From Zhengitettix transpicula (lineage: Eukaryota > Arthropoda > Insecta > Orthoptera > Tetrigidae), in the NCBI GenBank assembly GCA_037074705.1, contig CM073590.1:184420746-184484745 (forward strand): DNA of 64,000 nucleotides, given 5' to 3'. Numbering within the stretch: position 1 is the first letter of the stretch; each line of letters begins with the position of its first letter. The notes beneath the pieces are model-generated. The model ran no database searches. It had not been told where the DNA came from and was given only the letters and a program-made list of their open reading frames with translations. Made by a program: the position numbers and the translations under genes. Below, one piece after another: positions 50,401-60,084 of the stretch.

Positions 50401-53400
50401 TATCTAAGTAATGTCTTTATATATGAAAATGAATGTGCGTCCCTTTTGGTGAGTTGTTGTGCGCACCCTTGCTAAGGTTTCTGTTGGATTTTCGAAGTGT
50501 TAGGAGGGGAGGGAGAGGGGATGGAGAGGGGATGGAGAGGCTTTACATAAAAATAACGCGAAACAACCGCGATTCGTGTTAAATCCAGGGTTATAGATGT
50601 TTAATTATGACATTCACTATGAGTAAGCAACGAAGACTGGGGTTATGGAAGTCACCGAGTTTAATTATGACTTTTAACATACTGGTTAAAATGTAGTTCA
50701 GCCCCTAGCTGTGGGGATGGAAGGAGGTGAAATAAATTTCTGTTTACAATCTACAATACGTAGACCAATTTACACACATGTTACTTAGGATCCAGGAACA
50801 AACACTGAGGGTTTAAGACATATCTACCGCCTCTAGGGATGGGTTGGAGGTCGTGGAATTTTAAAAACGTTCCTAAACGGCCATTTTTAGCGTCGAAAGT
50901 ACGTTTCCGGGGACTTTTAATTTGATAGTGTCATTCTAGTATTTTTAAGTGTCTCATTTCAACTCTAAAAGGCAAGGGAGGCAAGCAACCTTATGGTAAG
51001 GGTGGTGGGGGAAGGGGTTTACGTAAAAAAATAATGCAAAAAAAGACCGATATTAGTGTCGCTGATTTTAAATCTCTTATTTTATCATGACGGTTGATGA
51101 AATTTTATGTTCCTCTTCGTGGAGGTGGACACGGTTGAGAAAAGGTTACCCGGAGTAGTTTTGACCTTCTTAATTTACTGGGCAAATTTTGATTTTCTTA
51201 GGGTGCCAGCTATATGTTGGTCTCTATTTAGTTAATGGTTGAATTTCTTTACTCCTTTAAGGTACGAGGAGTAGTTTTAGACTTTATTAAGTTAGCGAGT
51301 ATTTTTTACTGTTTTAATACGTCGTGATTTTTGGACACTTTTATTTAATGTGGTAGAAGAGTTTTCGAATAACTTCAGTCATCATCTAGGATTATTTGGA
51401 GTTAGATGCAGAGGAGTTTTAACGAGGAGGGAAACGTGAATGGGAAAATGTTCGAAACATTGGCGCTATTAATGCAGGTTAAATAAAATGTTTTCCAATT
51501 GTTTGTGTCAAATCAACTCATACACCGGGTTAATTTAAATAAATACCCGGACAACTCCGGAATCTCAGCTAGTTTAACAAATTAATGTTGGCAAGGACAG
51601 ATCTCAATAAATACCAAAACAAAAAAAGATATTCTATATCTGATTTCAATATTTACGTATTTTTAAATAAGGCTACCCCTGAATTAATTTAACACTCTCC
51701 TCTTACAGTACTTTCATTCACGTCATGGTTTCTATTTGCAAAATTTTTGGTCTTTCGGGTATTTTGCAGTTCAGTCTGTTAAATAACGTCATATGACTGA
51801 TACATACTCATTTACAGGTTCTAAGTGACATTTAATGTTCCTTTCATGAGTACGTCTCCTCAAAAACTTTAACAATTCTTCCACAATAAGTTCGACCAGG
51901 TTCCAGATCTCCTTTTTCCATCTTGACTTTCTCGCAATTAGTCTTTTACCCTGATGTAGCGTGTTTTGTAATTTCTTGTGTTAGTTGCATTATGTTAACA
52001 ATCGTGCAATTTACCGTTCGAGTTTCTAATCCGAAGTGGCCAAATAGTCGATTTTTCAATTCTAATCTGGGATTTTATTTGAATTTCTTCCAAATGGGAT
52101 GCGTCCGGACTTATTTCTCTCTGGTATTGATGTTTGTATGAATATCGCCTTACTGTTTGTTTTGTGAAGGGCGGAGACGTCGCACGACGTGTGGCAGTTC
52201 GGCATCGTGATCTTCGTGTGCTTGACGGGGTGCTTGCCCTGGCAGAAGGCGGCCAACGACGACCCGCGGTACTCGCGCTACCGTCACTGGCACAGCAGCG
52301 CCGGGGTCCTGCAGCCCGTGCGGCGCCCCAAGCTCTTCAAGCAGCTGTCTTCACGCGCCCAGAGGCTCTTCAGGAAGCTGCTGGAGCCACGCGCGGAGAA
52401 GCGGCCCTCGGGATTGGCCGACGTCACCCGCTACCTCGACGACCGCTGGCTCGTACGCTCCAACCCCGACGCCAAGAACAACGGTCAGTGCAAATACAAA
52501 ACCTAGCTGGATAAGTTTAGAAAGGACTCTGCTCAAACGTGGAAGGCGCTGATCAAATTCGGGACTTTCAGATGAAGTTATTGGAAAAATCAATTTCGTC
52601 AATTTGTAAAATCGCAGATCAACAAAACTGCGTCTGCAGGCAACTGGGTTGATACGGTACAGAACACGCTGGACGAAGAAATGAAATGAGAAATCCTTGA
52701 ACACTTTGGTCACCGCAAATTTAGACAGTCGTGAAAATAATTCCGTGCTCCTTGTGCAAATGTTTAAGCTGAAAACAAACAAGACTTTTGTGGTCGACGC
52801 GTGACTGTGTGATTTAGGTTCACCGCAGATGCATCTTTTGCATATATCTTCTAATAAATAAAATTGCCTGTCGGGTTGAGGCATGTCCTCCACCCACTAT
52901 CAGCGGGGGTGGAAATATTTAAACATCCTAAAACGACCAATATTTAAGCCGGATAAATATTTTTGGAGATCAAAGAGATTTATACTGTTTCTATGGGAAA
53001 GTAGCGCTTTTATGGGAGGTGGTGAAGGGGTGTTACAAGAAAATAACGCGATTACAGCCGAGATTGGAGTCAAATCCGCTGTTATGGATGTCTCTGAGTT
53101 AAATTTTGACATTCTACTTGCCGTTTAACAAACAGGGACGGGGTTGGGAATTTTAAAACATGCAAATAAGGCCGATATTTGCGTTGAAAACGATTATTCG
53201 AAGTGAATGAGATTGATAGTGATTCTGCCGATGTTTTTTTGTGTGCATAATTTCAGCGTAGGAGGGGAGCACGTTTAAGGGGTGCAGGGTCGTTGCAAGA
53301 AAAGAACATGAGTACAACAGAGATTGGAGTCAAATCCAGGGTTTTGGAATATTGCTGAGTATAATTTTGACATCCCAGGCACCCAACTAGTAACAAATGA

Positions 53401-55998
53401 AAAGTGGCAATGATCATGGTGGCTGGGTTTACGTAGCTTAATCCCGATATCCCAAATGACCAAAGACTTTTATTTTACACATTTGCCTTTATAATAGGTG
53501 TTACTCGGGGCTCATTGGCAGCTCCAGTTCATATCTAACATGCATAGCATTAGCTACCATGCTAAACAATAGTTTTCACAAATAATTCGAGGTAAAATTA
53601 ACTTAGGGGCTCTGAACGCTGCTAAAAATCACGTAGAGTCTACATAAAAGAAAATTACAACAAACTGAACATTTACTAACTAGAAAGTTTATAGCAATAC
53701 TGATCGCTCATAGACTTTCCAATACACTGCATCCTGAATTCATACTACTGGCATAAGTTGCCAACTCACTCTCCCTACTGCCACGTGGAGCAGAGGCGTG
53801 ACCTAAAATGCTTTCCTGAATTGCGTATGAGAAAGTTAGACAAAGGAAACTGTATTACCGCATCACATCCTAGTAATTCAGTAGTTTTATATGCAGGTGA
53901 CCAAAAGTATCTGTCAAGATATATAGCACCAAAAATAAAATTGTTGATAATTGCTACAGAAGAGTAGAGTATATTCTCACAAGAAATCGTAGACATAAGC
54001 CGAGTTCTGAAATCAGAAACCGTCAACGTGTACTATTAATCTCTCTGGTAGTCAAGCTATCGCTAACCGAATAGCTGAGGGTTCAAGATAATGATTAAGA
54101 CCGCAGACTGTATTATATATATATTGACTGAAAATTTGTTAGTGAAGCGCAATTTTTTTAAAAAATGATCAGATTGTTATGAATGGAAGTGTAATAATTA
54201 CATCACGTAAATCATCAAATACTTTGGAATAAATTATATATTTTAATAAGACTTTTTGGTGACCCGAAATCTAGCTTATTCTTCTACAGTTCATTTAACA
54301 TTTAACAGAAATCATACATTGTAACTTCTGTCGCGAGTAATTTTTAAGTGCACAATAATTTTTTTATTGATTATCCTTTTCGGATTTCAGAACAGTTCCA
54401 CTTTCATACAATCATAATTGAATATTGGAAAACAATTTATTTCACTTCTTTAATAATTGTAGTATCTTTGGAAATCCTGCTCGTTACAAGAACTATTTTA
54501 CTTCTTCAAGCGCAACGGAATGATAATATTCAATCAAAAATAATGTAAAATTGTTCTATCTACATACGGGAGAATTTTAGTTTTAGATTATTAATTAATA
54601 AGGAAAATATTACATGAAAGTTCAAATTCGACAATAACAAAACTTTGGTACAATCCATACAATTAATTCGTGAAATATGATGTTTACCCATGCTAATTTT
54701 TAAAGCCGCTAAGCGTGATAAGTAGGAATACAATCATGTCTTCACGAAGAGTTATACATCTCAGCATTACGGTTCTGGAGTGCTTGCAACAGTGTTTCAA
54801 ATCATGTGTTATATTGTTAACCTTTTGTTGCCCTCTTATGCAGTGTTGTTACTGCAAAGATACGTCTGCAAACGGAGTTTAGTTTTATTTTAGGGAAGTT
54901 AACTTCTGCACGTAAATTTACAGATAAATATTAAATTTACTTGTAGGTATAGTATTATCCACTGTGAAGTGCGGCTGCCCTACTGGACTTACGTCCATCA
55001 AACTGCGATTTATTTGATTTGACTTTTATTTTAAAACATTATATATATTGTAATAATCAATATGAATAGGTTAATTAAATTAAAAGATTATAAAAAAATT
55101 AACAAACAAAATAATTTTTTTTTCAATTGTGGCTTCCAAAAGTTAAAACAATTTCAATCGAATTAAGATCTCTTCTGTAGGGTCGTAACTGGGTTTGATA
55201 ATTAACAGAAACGCGATTTAATAAACTGATTAACAATTTAGTTTAAAATTTACCTAAAAACAATATGTCGATAAATGAAAGAAAGTTAAATGTAAAGAAA
55301 TTAAACTTTAACGAAATGAAAGATGAACGAAATCTGACTCTACCCTTTTAGTTATCGTTTACAAATATTATTATCAAAGTTTTGGTTACCCACATAATGT
55401 CAGACTGGTACCAGCATTCTTTTGTAGCTTCAACACTACACTTTAAATGCAAAATTTTACACTGATTCTAATTTCCTCACAGATTTTACACATACGCTGT
55501 CGAAATACCCATACTCAGTTCTCAGAAACCTCGGATGATCCTGTCCTTGGCCAGCAATCGGATGTCGGTTTCCCTCAATGCAAAATTGTTCAATTATTAT
55601 AATGAAGCAACCTTTGCTTCACCGTTGGCTATTTGTTAGAAAATTTCTCTGCTCAACTATCTGCTTGCTTACTGGAACTCACGATTTGCAGATTTTAGAC
55701 TTTTACTGTTTTATTGACCTATTTGGATCGAACTGCTAAGTATCGCGGTGAAGATTTGTTTTAATGTCTCTCCTCTCGTGGCTGACCGTAGACTTCTCGT
55801 ATGCAGATTTGGTTGTCTCTCCTCTCGTGGCTGACTGTCTACTCAAAACTAACTTTACTTTGCGCGCAATCGCCATTTCGGCTCTTCAACAGAGCTCAGC
55901 GCTATTGTCGCTTTGGTCGCTCAAATACCGCTACAATTCATTTATCAAAACAATTCAAATTATCCCTAATCAATTTAATGGCCTAATTATCTATTGCT

Positions 55999-56041
<43 letters not shown>

Positions 56042-57529
56042 TATACACACCGTTACAAAGAAAATTCTGCCAAGCAATCTATAAGTTACTAAATTGGAGC
56101 CCAACAATGTTAGGTGAAAAGTTACTTTTTTATATTACTTATAAAAATTGTAAATGCAAATATTATATAATTTACTAGACTTCTATTGTTGTTTATATTA
56201 TTAAAGTAAATTATAGGCTAAAAGTTTTTAAACAAAATTAATTTTAATCGAGACTGATTTAATTGGAGTTTTTCTCGATGTATTGTGTGTATAAACAATG
56301 CTCGGACTTCTAACCCAGTAGAATTAGCGTAGATGATGACAAAGCAAGTCATCCAAACTTCGCTCTAAGTTAATTCTACTCAGCTAGAAGTCCGAGAATT
56401 ATTTATAGAGGGCTGATTTGTATTAAATTCTGAATAAGAAAGATAGCCAATACAGACAAAAAAGGGTAATATAAATACCACACAACGTTTCTGGGATCGT
56501 TGTCCCTTTCGTAAGGTGCTAAGAAGAGCCTAGAGAAACACAACTGAAAAGCTTTTGAGTGTTGTCAACTGACCAGTGCAGCTGTGTTTCTCTAGGCTCT
56601 TCTTAGCACCTGACGAAAGGAACAAGGATCCAAGAAACGTTGTGTTTTCAGTCTGTATTGGTTATCTTTCTTATTCATTATTTTCAATCAGACGTAAATT
56701 TTTTCATTGTATTAAATTCTGTTAATCACTCACAAAGAAAACCCTTCATGAAGTGTTTATTTAATTTATTATTCAAAAGAGCTTAGCTATACGCCATAAA
56801 CCCCTTATTAAGTTAAATTATAAAATTTATATAAAATTATAAAATCTGAATATACAATATATAGTTAAATTTTTCATTCTAAAGTTGAAGAATTAATAAC
56901 ACTTAATTTTATCATTAACATTAAAATATTTTTTTAAAAAAGATTATTGTATAATTAATTAAATATATATACATTTTATTATGCTGAATAACATAGACCT
57001 GATTAATCAATCTTTCGGAATCCTTAATAGACGATTAAAATTTTTCTGGACAGCGGCTATTTAATTAATTTATAGATTTTACTTGTAATGGTCTGAAGAA
57101 TTGATTTATATTAAATATTTTAATGGGGACTTTCCTAATCCTGTGGACATCAACCTTGCCGCACTGCTTCGTCGATAATATTATAAGAGCTCATTGTGGC
57201 TAACCTGTGACGCCGCACCCTGGTTTTTGTTTACAGGGGAGGATGATGAGTTGTGCCCGTCCATGTACAGCTTCCACAGCAGCCAGGAGGAGAAGGACAA
57301 GTTGCTGTTCACTTTGACACAGTACGGCATCGAGACGACGGTGGACCGCTCTGCCAAGAAAGACCGCATCCGAGACTGGATCCAGAGCAGCGTCATAGAG
57401 GAGGAGGACGAGGCAGCGGCGGAAGGTGAGATGCTGGAGGAGGAAGAGGAAGAGAGGGCGGCCATGGACGTGAAGAGAGGGCAGCTGCGCCTGGACTCGG
57501 GCTCCGGGAGTCGATCCGCCAGCCACTGA
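26863..57529 (+). CDS. meng-po: Serine/threonine protein kinase, SBK1 / meng-po type
   Basis: Five coding exons: 26863-26931, 44604-44933, 45784-45998, 52170-52483 and 57237-57529; all borders GT/AG and all phases agree, giving 406 residues. The kinase domain shows the P-loop GEGWFG (37-42), the ATP-binding Lys59, the helix-C Glu74, HRD (148-150) with K152 and N155, DFG (170-172), and PPE (192-194) in place of APE. It thus keeps all catalytic residues. The C-terminal exon is rich in Glu and Ser and lies outside the fold. QEYAPLGDL and the short activation segment match the SBK1 family. The insect member meng-po is known, from memory, for stabilising CREB-B in memory neurons; function here is by family. 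Introns (up to 17.7 kb) are packed with mobile DNA. GC-rich exons stand out from the AT-rich introns. A 5' non-coding exon is implied by the acceptor 3 bp before the ATG. Confidence 0.9.
27750..29017 (-). mobile_element. Mariner element (about 1.27 kb), dead, with TA target duplication
   Basis: TA flanks both ends (27748-27749 and 29018-29019). Ends of about 28 bp are inverted copies sharing GTAAGGTGAA; they differ at a few bases. The length is that of a complete mariner. It lies in intron 1 of the kinase gene, in antisense orientation to it. Confidence 0.93.
27803..28824 (-). pseudogene. Mariner transposase (DD34D), pseudogene
   Basis: Minus-strand gene, ATG at 28824, stop next to 27803. 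The catalytic triad region is readable: GDETW, HHDNASCHTA and PDLAPCDFQLF, with exactly 34 residues between the last two aspartates (DD34D). The C-terminus ends YFEGDEIDLEE. At least three in-frame stops (28768-28770, 28564-28566, 28349-28351) and a slippage-prone T/A run at 28463-28479 inactivate it. The wild-type enzyme would cut and paste the element at TA. Confidence 0.92.
29020..30300. other. Kinase intron 1, no further feature
   Basis: AT-rich intronic DNA; no gene, RNA or repeat family recognised. Confidence 0.5.
30301..30803 (-). repeat. Retroposon family R, copy 8
   Basis: Near full-length minus-sense copy with T run at 30301-30307 and a remnant of the 5' hairpin (TTGCCTGCG at about 30794). 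Sits in kinase intron 1, antisense. Confidence 0.85.
30804..32780. other. Kinase intron 1, no further feature
   Basis: Mostly AT-rich. A CpG-richer patch at 31330-31560 has overlapping frames on both strands; I find no splice context or family motif for either. Confidence 0.45.
32781..32868 (-). repeat. tRNA-like, Pol III-type SINE head or tRNA pseudogene
   Basis: On the minus strand a perfect B box GGTTCGATTCC (32802-32812) sits in a T arm with stem CCGGG/CCCGG, preceded about 35 bp upstream by an A-box-like TGGCTTCATTGGG. A T7 run (plus A run 32781-32787) follows as a possible Pol III terminator. The 5' and 3' acceptor halves do not pair, so it is not a working tRNA. Confidence 0.6.
33286..33541. 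repeat. Foldback element (family D) with hammerhead-like motif
   Basis: Arms 33305-33352 and 33468-33517 are inverted copies of about 48 bp with a few mismatches, and shorter matching outer ends follow. The left arm, read on the minus strand (33337-33373), has CTGAAGA, an extra A, hairpin GTCC/GGAC with a six-base loop, then GAAACGTC. The right arm has lost the first half of this motif. Confidence 0.8.
33937..34490 (+). repeat. LTR-like repeat family L, copy 1 (diverged)
   Basis: Similar in order to the copies at 55.4-56.0 kb (minus) and 63.3-64.0 kb (plus): an ATATTGTARTAATTGG block, TTGAATTG, a GCGCGC-like block, then AGAATCAGTG and a conserved end CTGCCGTAAGTAG. Divergence is high. It is probably the LTR and leader of an old LTR retrotransposon. 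Confidence 0.5.
34491..36136. other. Kinase intron 1, no further feature
   Basis: AT-rich. A GC-richer patch at 35400-35600 with overlapping frames may be a decayed processed sequence but shows no recognisable protein. Confidence 0.45.
36137..36215 (-). repeat. Retroposon family R, 3' fragment
   Basis: Only the last about 75 bp of the family next to its T run; strongly 5' truncated. Confidence 0.7.
36216..38393. other. Kinase intron 1, no further feature
   Basis: AT-rich with a G run at about 36857-36866. Frames at 37313-37640 overlap on both strands and carry no family motif. Confidence 0.45.
38394..38458. repeat. (CT)n(CA)n microsatellite
   Basis: About 23 CT units followed by 10 CA units. 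Confidence 0.95.
38721..38768 (-). repeat. Retroposon family R, short 3' fragment
   Basis: Matches GTGGTGGCAACTCCCCTTTA and the following AGCATAGGAAGGG of the family; no tail is clear. Confidence 0.6.
38769..39588. other. Kinase intron 1, short tandem duplication only
   Basis: ACAAACTAATATATGCATAA occurs twice (about 39152 and 39186). No gene or other repeat recognised. Confidence 0.5.
39589..39952. repeat. Foldback element (family E) with 13 bp target duplication and hammerhead-like motif
   Basis: AGTTAATTGTTTA flanks the element (39589-39601 and 39940-39952). Long inverted arms run from 39620 to about 39720 and from about 39785 to 39889. Each arm carries CTGAAGA (ATGAAGA in the left), an extra G, a 5 bp hairpin GTCGC/GCGAC, then GAAACGTG (left) or the altered GAACAGTA (right). 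ATGC before and GTAT after can form helix I. Confidence 0.85.
40150..40400 (-). repeat. Retroposon family R, 5'-truncated copy
   Basis: Minus-sense, T run at 40150-40158, clean 5' truncation at CTTCCGATAGC followed by unrelated DNA at 40401. Confidence 0.85.
40401..42949. other. Kinase intron 1, no further feature
   Basis: Overlapping plus frames at 41793-42200 (135 codons) and 41882-42100 lie here; they have no family motif and no matched splice sites, so I do not call them. Confidence 0.45.
42950..43062 (-). repeat. Retroposon family R, internally deleted copy
   Basis: T run 42950-42958, then the 3' end block and a shortened middle. It is followed within 10 bp by another copy in the same orientation. 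Confidence 0.7.
43072..43340 (-). repeat. Retroposon family R, 5'-truncated copy
   Basis: Starts at GATAGGGTAACAGTCTACATG and runs to about GGGAGATGAAGG; no long T run remains. Confidence 0.75.
43445..43620 (+). repeat. Retroposon family R fragment in opposite orientation
   Basis: Matches the central and 3' part of the family in plus sense (GGTAGGATCCTTAAACTATAG), facing the copy at 43072-43340. Confidence 0.65.
43631..43698. repeat. Isolated 68 bp hairpin
   Basis: Arms of about 29 bases, CAGATTT...ACGACGTTGACGTTTCTGCGG and its near-perfect complement, flank an 8 base loop. The right arm includes GAAACGTT, as in the foldback families, but no CTGANGA is present. Confidence 0.8.
43905..44260 (-). 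pseudogene. Internally deleted LINE (endonuclease start joined to reverse transcriptase end)
   Basis: On the minus strand KLGTWNVRTS (about 44075-44110) matches the first strand of the APE-type endonuclease domain of LINE elements. Immediately downstream, in another frame, TIMEELNECGKTWKEVK, then NRVRWKCFSDALC matches the C-terminal tail that ends many insect LINE proteins. The whole catalytic middle is missing. The copy lies about 350 bp upstream of kinase exon 2. Confidence 0.6.
44604..44933 (+). CDS. meng-po: Kinase exon 2 (P-loop to hinge)
   Basis: Encodes the glycine loop, Lys59, Glu74 and the hinge with QEYAPLGDL. An ATG at 44583 just upstream and in frame would give an alternative 7-residue start if the exon at 26.9 kb were not used; the acceptor GTGTTGCAG at 44603 makes splicing the better reading. 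Confidence 0.9.
45784..45998 (+). CDS. meng-po: Kinase exon 3 (catalytic loop, DFG, PPE)
   Basis: Holds HRDVKLDN, CDFGETRR and the PPE motif. Ends in phase 2 at a GTAAGA donor. Confidence 0.93.
45999..47259. other. Kinase intron, no further feature
   Basis: AT-rich intronic DNA; nothing recognised. Confidence 0.5.
47260..47548. repeat. Foldback element (family A), copy 2, with 15 bp target duplication
   Basis: AATATAATATTTAAT occurs at 47260-47274 and 47534-47548. Between them the left arm starts GAATAAGAAAGATAGCC and the right arm ends with the complement plus an extra tail (CATTATTTTCAATC...). Each arm holds the hammerhead-like motif: right arm, plus strand, 47409-47446, CTGACGA ... GAAACGTTGTG, with CAC before and GTG after as helix I. 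Confidence 0.9.
47549..50413. other. Kinase intron, no further feature
   Basis: The 170-codon frame starting at 47378 enters here from the foldback element; it is AT-rich and hydrophobic with no family signature. Nothing else recognised. Confidence 0.45.
50414..51572 (+). mobile_element. Non-autonomous Helitron (about 1.16 kb)
   Basis: The left end TCTTTATATATGAAAATGAA starts with TC. The right end has a short palindrome (CCGGACAACTCCGG, 51547-51560), eight bases, then CTAG (51569-51572) followed by T. Between are two or three related G-rich modules with GATTGGAG-like and ATCCAGGGTTATAGATG blocks shared with the fragments at 16.9, 23.6 and 52.9 kb. No Rep/helicase coding is present. Confidence 0.75.
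51573..52169. other. Kinase intron 3 end
   Basis: A plus frame (51923-52141) precedes the exon but is intronic; the acceptor of exon 4 is at 52168-52169. Confidence 0.5.
52170..52483 (+). CDS. meng-po: Kinase exon 4 (C-lobe)
   Basis: Starts with the base completing a Lys codon and encodes SHDVWQFGIVIFVCLTG, the conserved helix F region, then the rest of the C-lobe. It is strongly GC-rich (CpG-rich third positions) against AT-rich flanks. The minus-strand frame 52351-52893 is its shadow. Confidence 0.93.
52900..53390 (+). mobile_element. Helitron-like 3' fragment
   Basis: Contains tandem modules with GATTGGAGTCAAATCC and ends CACCCAACTAG then T (CTAG 53387-53390). Related to the element at 50.4 kb, which ends 1.3 kb upstream; both lie in introns flanking kinase exon 4. 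Confidence 0.6.
53391..55384. other. Kinase intron, no further feature
   Basis: AT-rich; frames at 53758-54026 overlap on both strands without family motifs. Confidence 0.45.
55385..56039 (-). repeat. LTR-like repeat family L, copy 2
   Basis: Minus-sense relative of the copy at 63.3 kb: shared blocks include ATTTATCAAAACAATTCAAATT, a GGCCTAATTA block and GCGCAATCGCCATTT with the neighbouring CAGAGCTC (all on the plus strand here). Inside it TGTCTCTCCTCTCGTGGCTGAC occurs twice (55765-55786 and 55814-55835). It ends in a TA tract at 56002-56039. Confidence 0.6.
56291..56406. repeat. Hairpin repeat
   Basis: Arms 56291-56329 and 56362-56406 share CTCGGACTTCTA and AGTAGAATTA as inverted copies around a 32 base centre containing GATGATGAC. 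Its relation to the other foldback families is unclear. Confidence 0.7.
56419..56721. repeat. Foldback element (family A), copy 3, with 14 bp target duplication
   Basis: TGTATTAAATTCTG lies at 56419-56432 and 56708-56721. The arms hold the family core twice: plus strand 56609-56644 (CTGACGA ... GAAACGTTGTG) and minus strand 56483-56522 (CTTACGA, with a perfect GGGA/TCCC helix II, ... GAAACGTTGTG). The right arm carries the same extra tail as copy 2. Confidence 0.9.
57237..57529 (+). CDS. meng-po: Kinase exon 5 (acidic C-terminal tail)
   Basis: Joins in phase 1 after Asn-Asn; encodes a tail with runs of Glu (around EEEDEAAAEG and EEEEEE-like stretches) and ends SASH followed by TGA at 57527. 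Such a tail is expected to be flexible. Opposite-strand frames here are shadows. Confidence 0.85.
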
Positions 57530-60084
57530 GCCTGGACAAAATCCCAACGTCAAATTGAGGATTTACATTCCAAGTTCAATAGTCCACTCTATTCACTTAC
57601 AATTTCTTAATTTAGTTTTCACAACCGATTTTGGAGACATTTTTAAAGACATTGTGCCGTATCGGATTATTTCGTGTTATAATACAATATGTTAGAGGAA
57701 CTCTTTTTAGCCACAAACACTTTACTATCCATATAGGATGATATAAGTTTTGCTAAAGTTTCTTATTATTAATTACTGTTATTTCTCTAGATTTTTTCCT
57801 TTAGTATAGTACTTTTACAAGAACATTTTGCATGATTTATCGATATATTTATTGCAGGATGTAATGTTATATGTTACTTAAGGTTTATATGCGCAAAATG
57901 ACATTTTACACTAATTAATTGTTATAGATTTTAAACAAACGCATTATTTTTACCTTGAACTATTATTTAATATTCTTTTGTTGTGAATATATTCACATTT
58001 TCGAGTGTTTTAAGGATACGACAATAAGAAGGAAGCAAATTATTATTATATTTAGCCATCTAGAATGATTAACATATTTCTGAGTATGTCTACGCCATGA
58101 TCGACCTTCTATTCAATACAATTCCCGTTGTATATAATGGTTTTATTTAGGAAGAGTGATTCCCTTTCCGTTGAGGTGAGCAAATATTTGGAAATAGAGA
58201 TGGCCGTGTGTAAATAGTTTTCTTTATCCAAATTGACTCACGTAAGAAGATTTCATCAGTAGACCCAACACCTGACAAGTGAGACGGTTACTACTTTTAT
58301 AATATGTTCTCTCCTTATGAGACGAAAACAAGCCCTTTTCTCCACTTAATATATGATTTATAGATTGAGAAGTTAAAGAGACCATTAAATATTTCCAGGG
58401 CGACAGTGAAATTCGTAGTCGGCAAATATTCGTTTGTGCTTGATTAAAGCTGTATTCGTTCTGAAGACTGAAACTGTTCGAAATCTTGTTTTTTCTAGCG
58501 TTCGAGATAACGTCCATTGAATACGTTACTTTATGACCACAGACGATTTTCCCCAGTTTTACGGGAAGTACACTTATAATAGTTTGAATGTCCAGAGTGC
58601 TTCGACAGTTCCTTCCCTCATTCCAGTTCCCGTGTTTTTACAAAGCCTGTGTATTTTGTTAAACTGATTGGCTTCTATATGCTATAATTATTTATAAATT
58701 TTCGGTAGAATAAACGTAGGTTTAATATCAATTAATAAACAAATTTCTGATTTCGAGTCCATTAGCATTCCATTCCTGGCGTTGCAACAGATAAGGTTAA
58801 TTAATTTACTGATATTTTAATTATTAGAAGAATATAAAATTAAAAATCGTCATTGTTAACTATGAAGAGGATGTATGTAAACTAATGGAGCGTGTTATGA
58901 TCGCATGGGACTTACCCTGATTTTACTATCTCAAACTGTAATGCTAGTTATATGTAAGAGTATTATTTCATTGCACAAATAAAAAAAGATTTTGACATTG
59001 GGTTGAAATATGAAGAAAACTTTTGTACAAATGTTCTATAAAATAAATGGAATTTTGATTTATTATACTTAATTTGCATATTGTTCACCTATGCCGATAG
59101 AAGATTCGTTAAGTAACCCAGGAATCAAGTTTCCGATATTCGACACGCTTTATTATCCAGAGAACTACGTGAACCAGCTACACAATTATCTCGAACAAAA
59201 CGTGTGTTACCACTGTAGTTATTACATGCAACATCCTCGATTTATATACCGGGATGTTGATATTTATCAGCGATCACCATTCATAAGCGTAGACGTGACT
59301 TCTGTATATTTTGATGAGTGAACCAAACTGTCTGAACCCTTAAACGTACAAGAAACAATTAAGGATACACCTACACATTTCGGAGATTCTGAACAAACTA
59401 AAATTTGTATGGTTGAAATAACATGTATAGATAAATATGGAATTTACCGCGTAATGCGGGACAAACTGCAATCAGAACAAGGATTATTAAAAAAAAAATT
59501 TGAAATTGCAACAAGGATGCTACGTATTCATTTATTTCTAATAGTCCGAGGACAGTTTCTTCCAGATGGCAGACAAACTGATTGGTAAACCTCACCAATA
59601 TATGTCAAATTACCTGTTAACCTACTGCCGCGAAGGTCACTAAACCATTGGTGCCAATACAAATTGTGAAGTTAAATAAAGGAGATAATAGCATGGTATA
59701 GAATATCTGTTGTTACGAATGCCTACTGTTTAGTTTTCAGAAAATGATTACGAGAAATCCCGTCCCACAGCGTTAATGGCAGCCAGGATGAGAAAATCAA
59801 ACTACGGATGAAAGTGTTAGCATCTCGAGACTTTTTGTCTTTTACACTGATTAACATGACTTGTAATTGATAGCTAAAACTTATTATTCTTTTTCGCTCA
59901 AATGAAGACCAATTAATACTAAAAAAAACACAATGTACTCTAAGCCAAGACAATTTTACGGCACAAAATACAAAGTTTATTAAAAGTACAAAATTATTTA
60001 TACAGACAACATGCAACACGAAATTCAAAAATCTTAATTTCAGATAATATAATATATGAGAAACGTCAAAGAACAGACAAAAAA
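57530..60084. other. Space between two convergent genes
   Basis: Contains the kinase 3' UTR of unknown length and AT-rich DNA. For the gene on the right, an AATAAA on the minus strand (TTTATT at 59976-59981) is about 105 bases past its stop codon and is a good poly(A) signal candidate. Small frames (59091-59321 plus, 59723-60136 minus) have no recognised product. Confidence 0.5.

Noticed and set aside
52351..52893. 180-codon minus frame
   Set aside because: Antisense shadow of GC-rich kinase exon 4 plus intron.
57181..57553. Two minus frames of 94 and 117 codons
   Set aside because: Antisense shadows of the acidic-tail exon; the Ser runs and Leu runs mirror its GAG codons.
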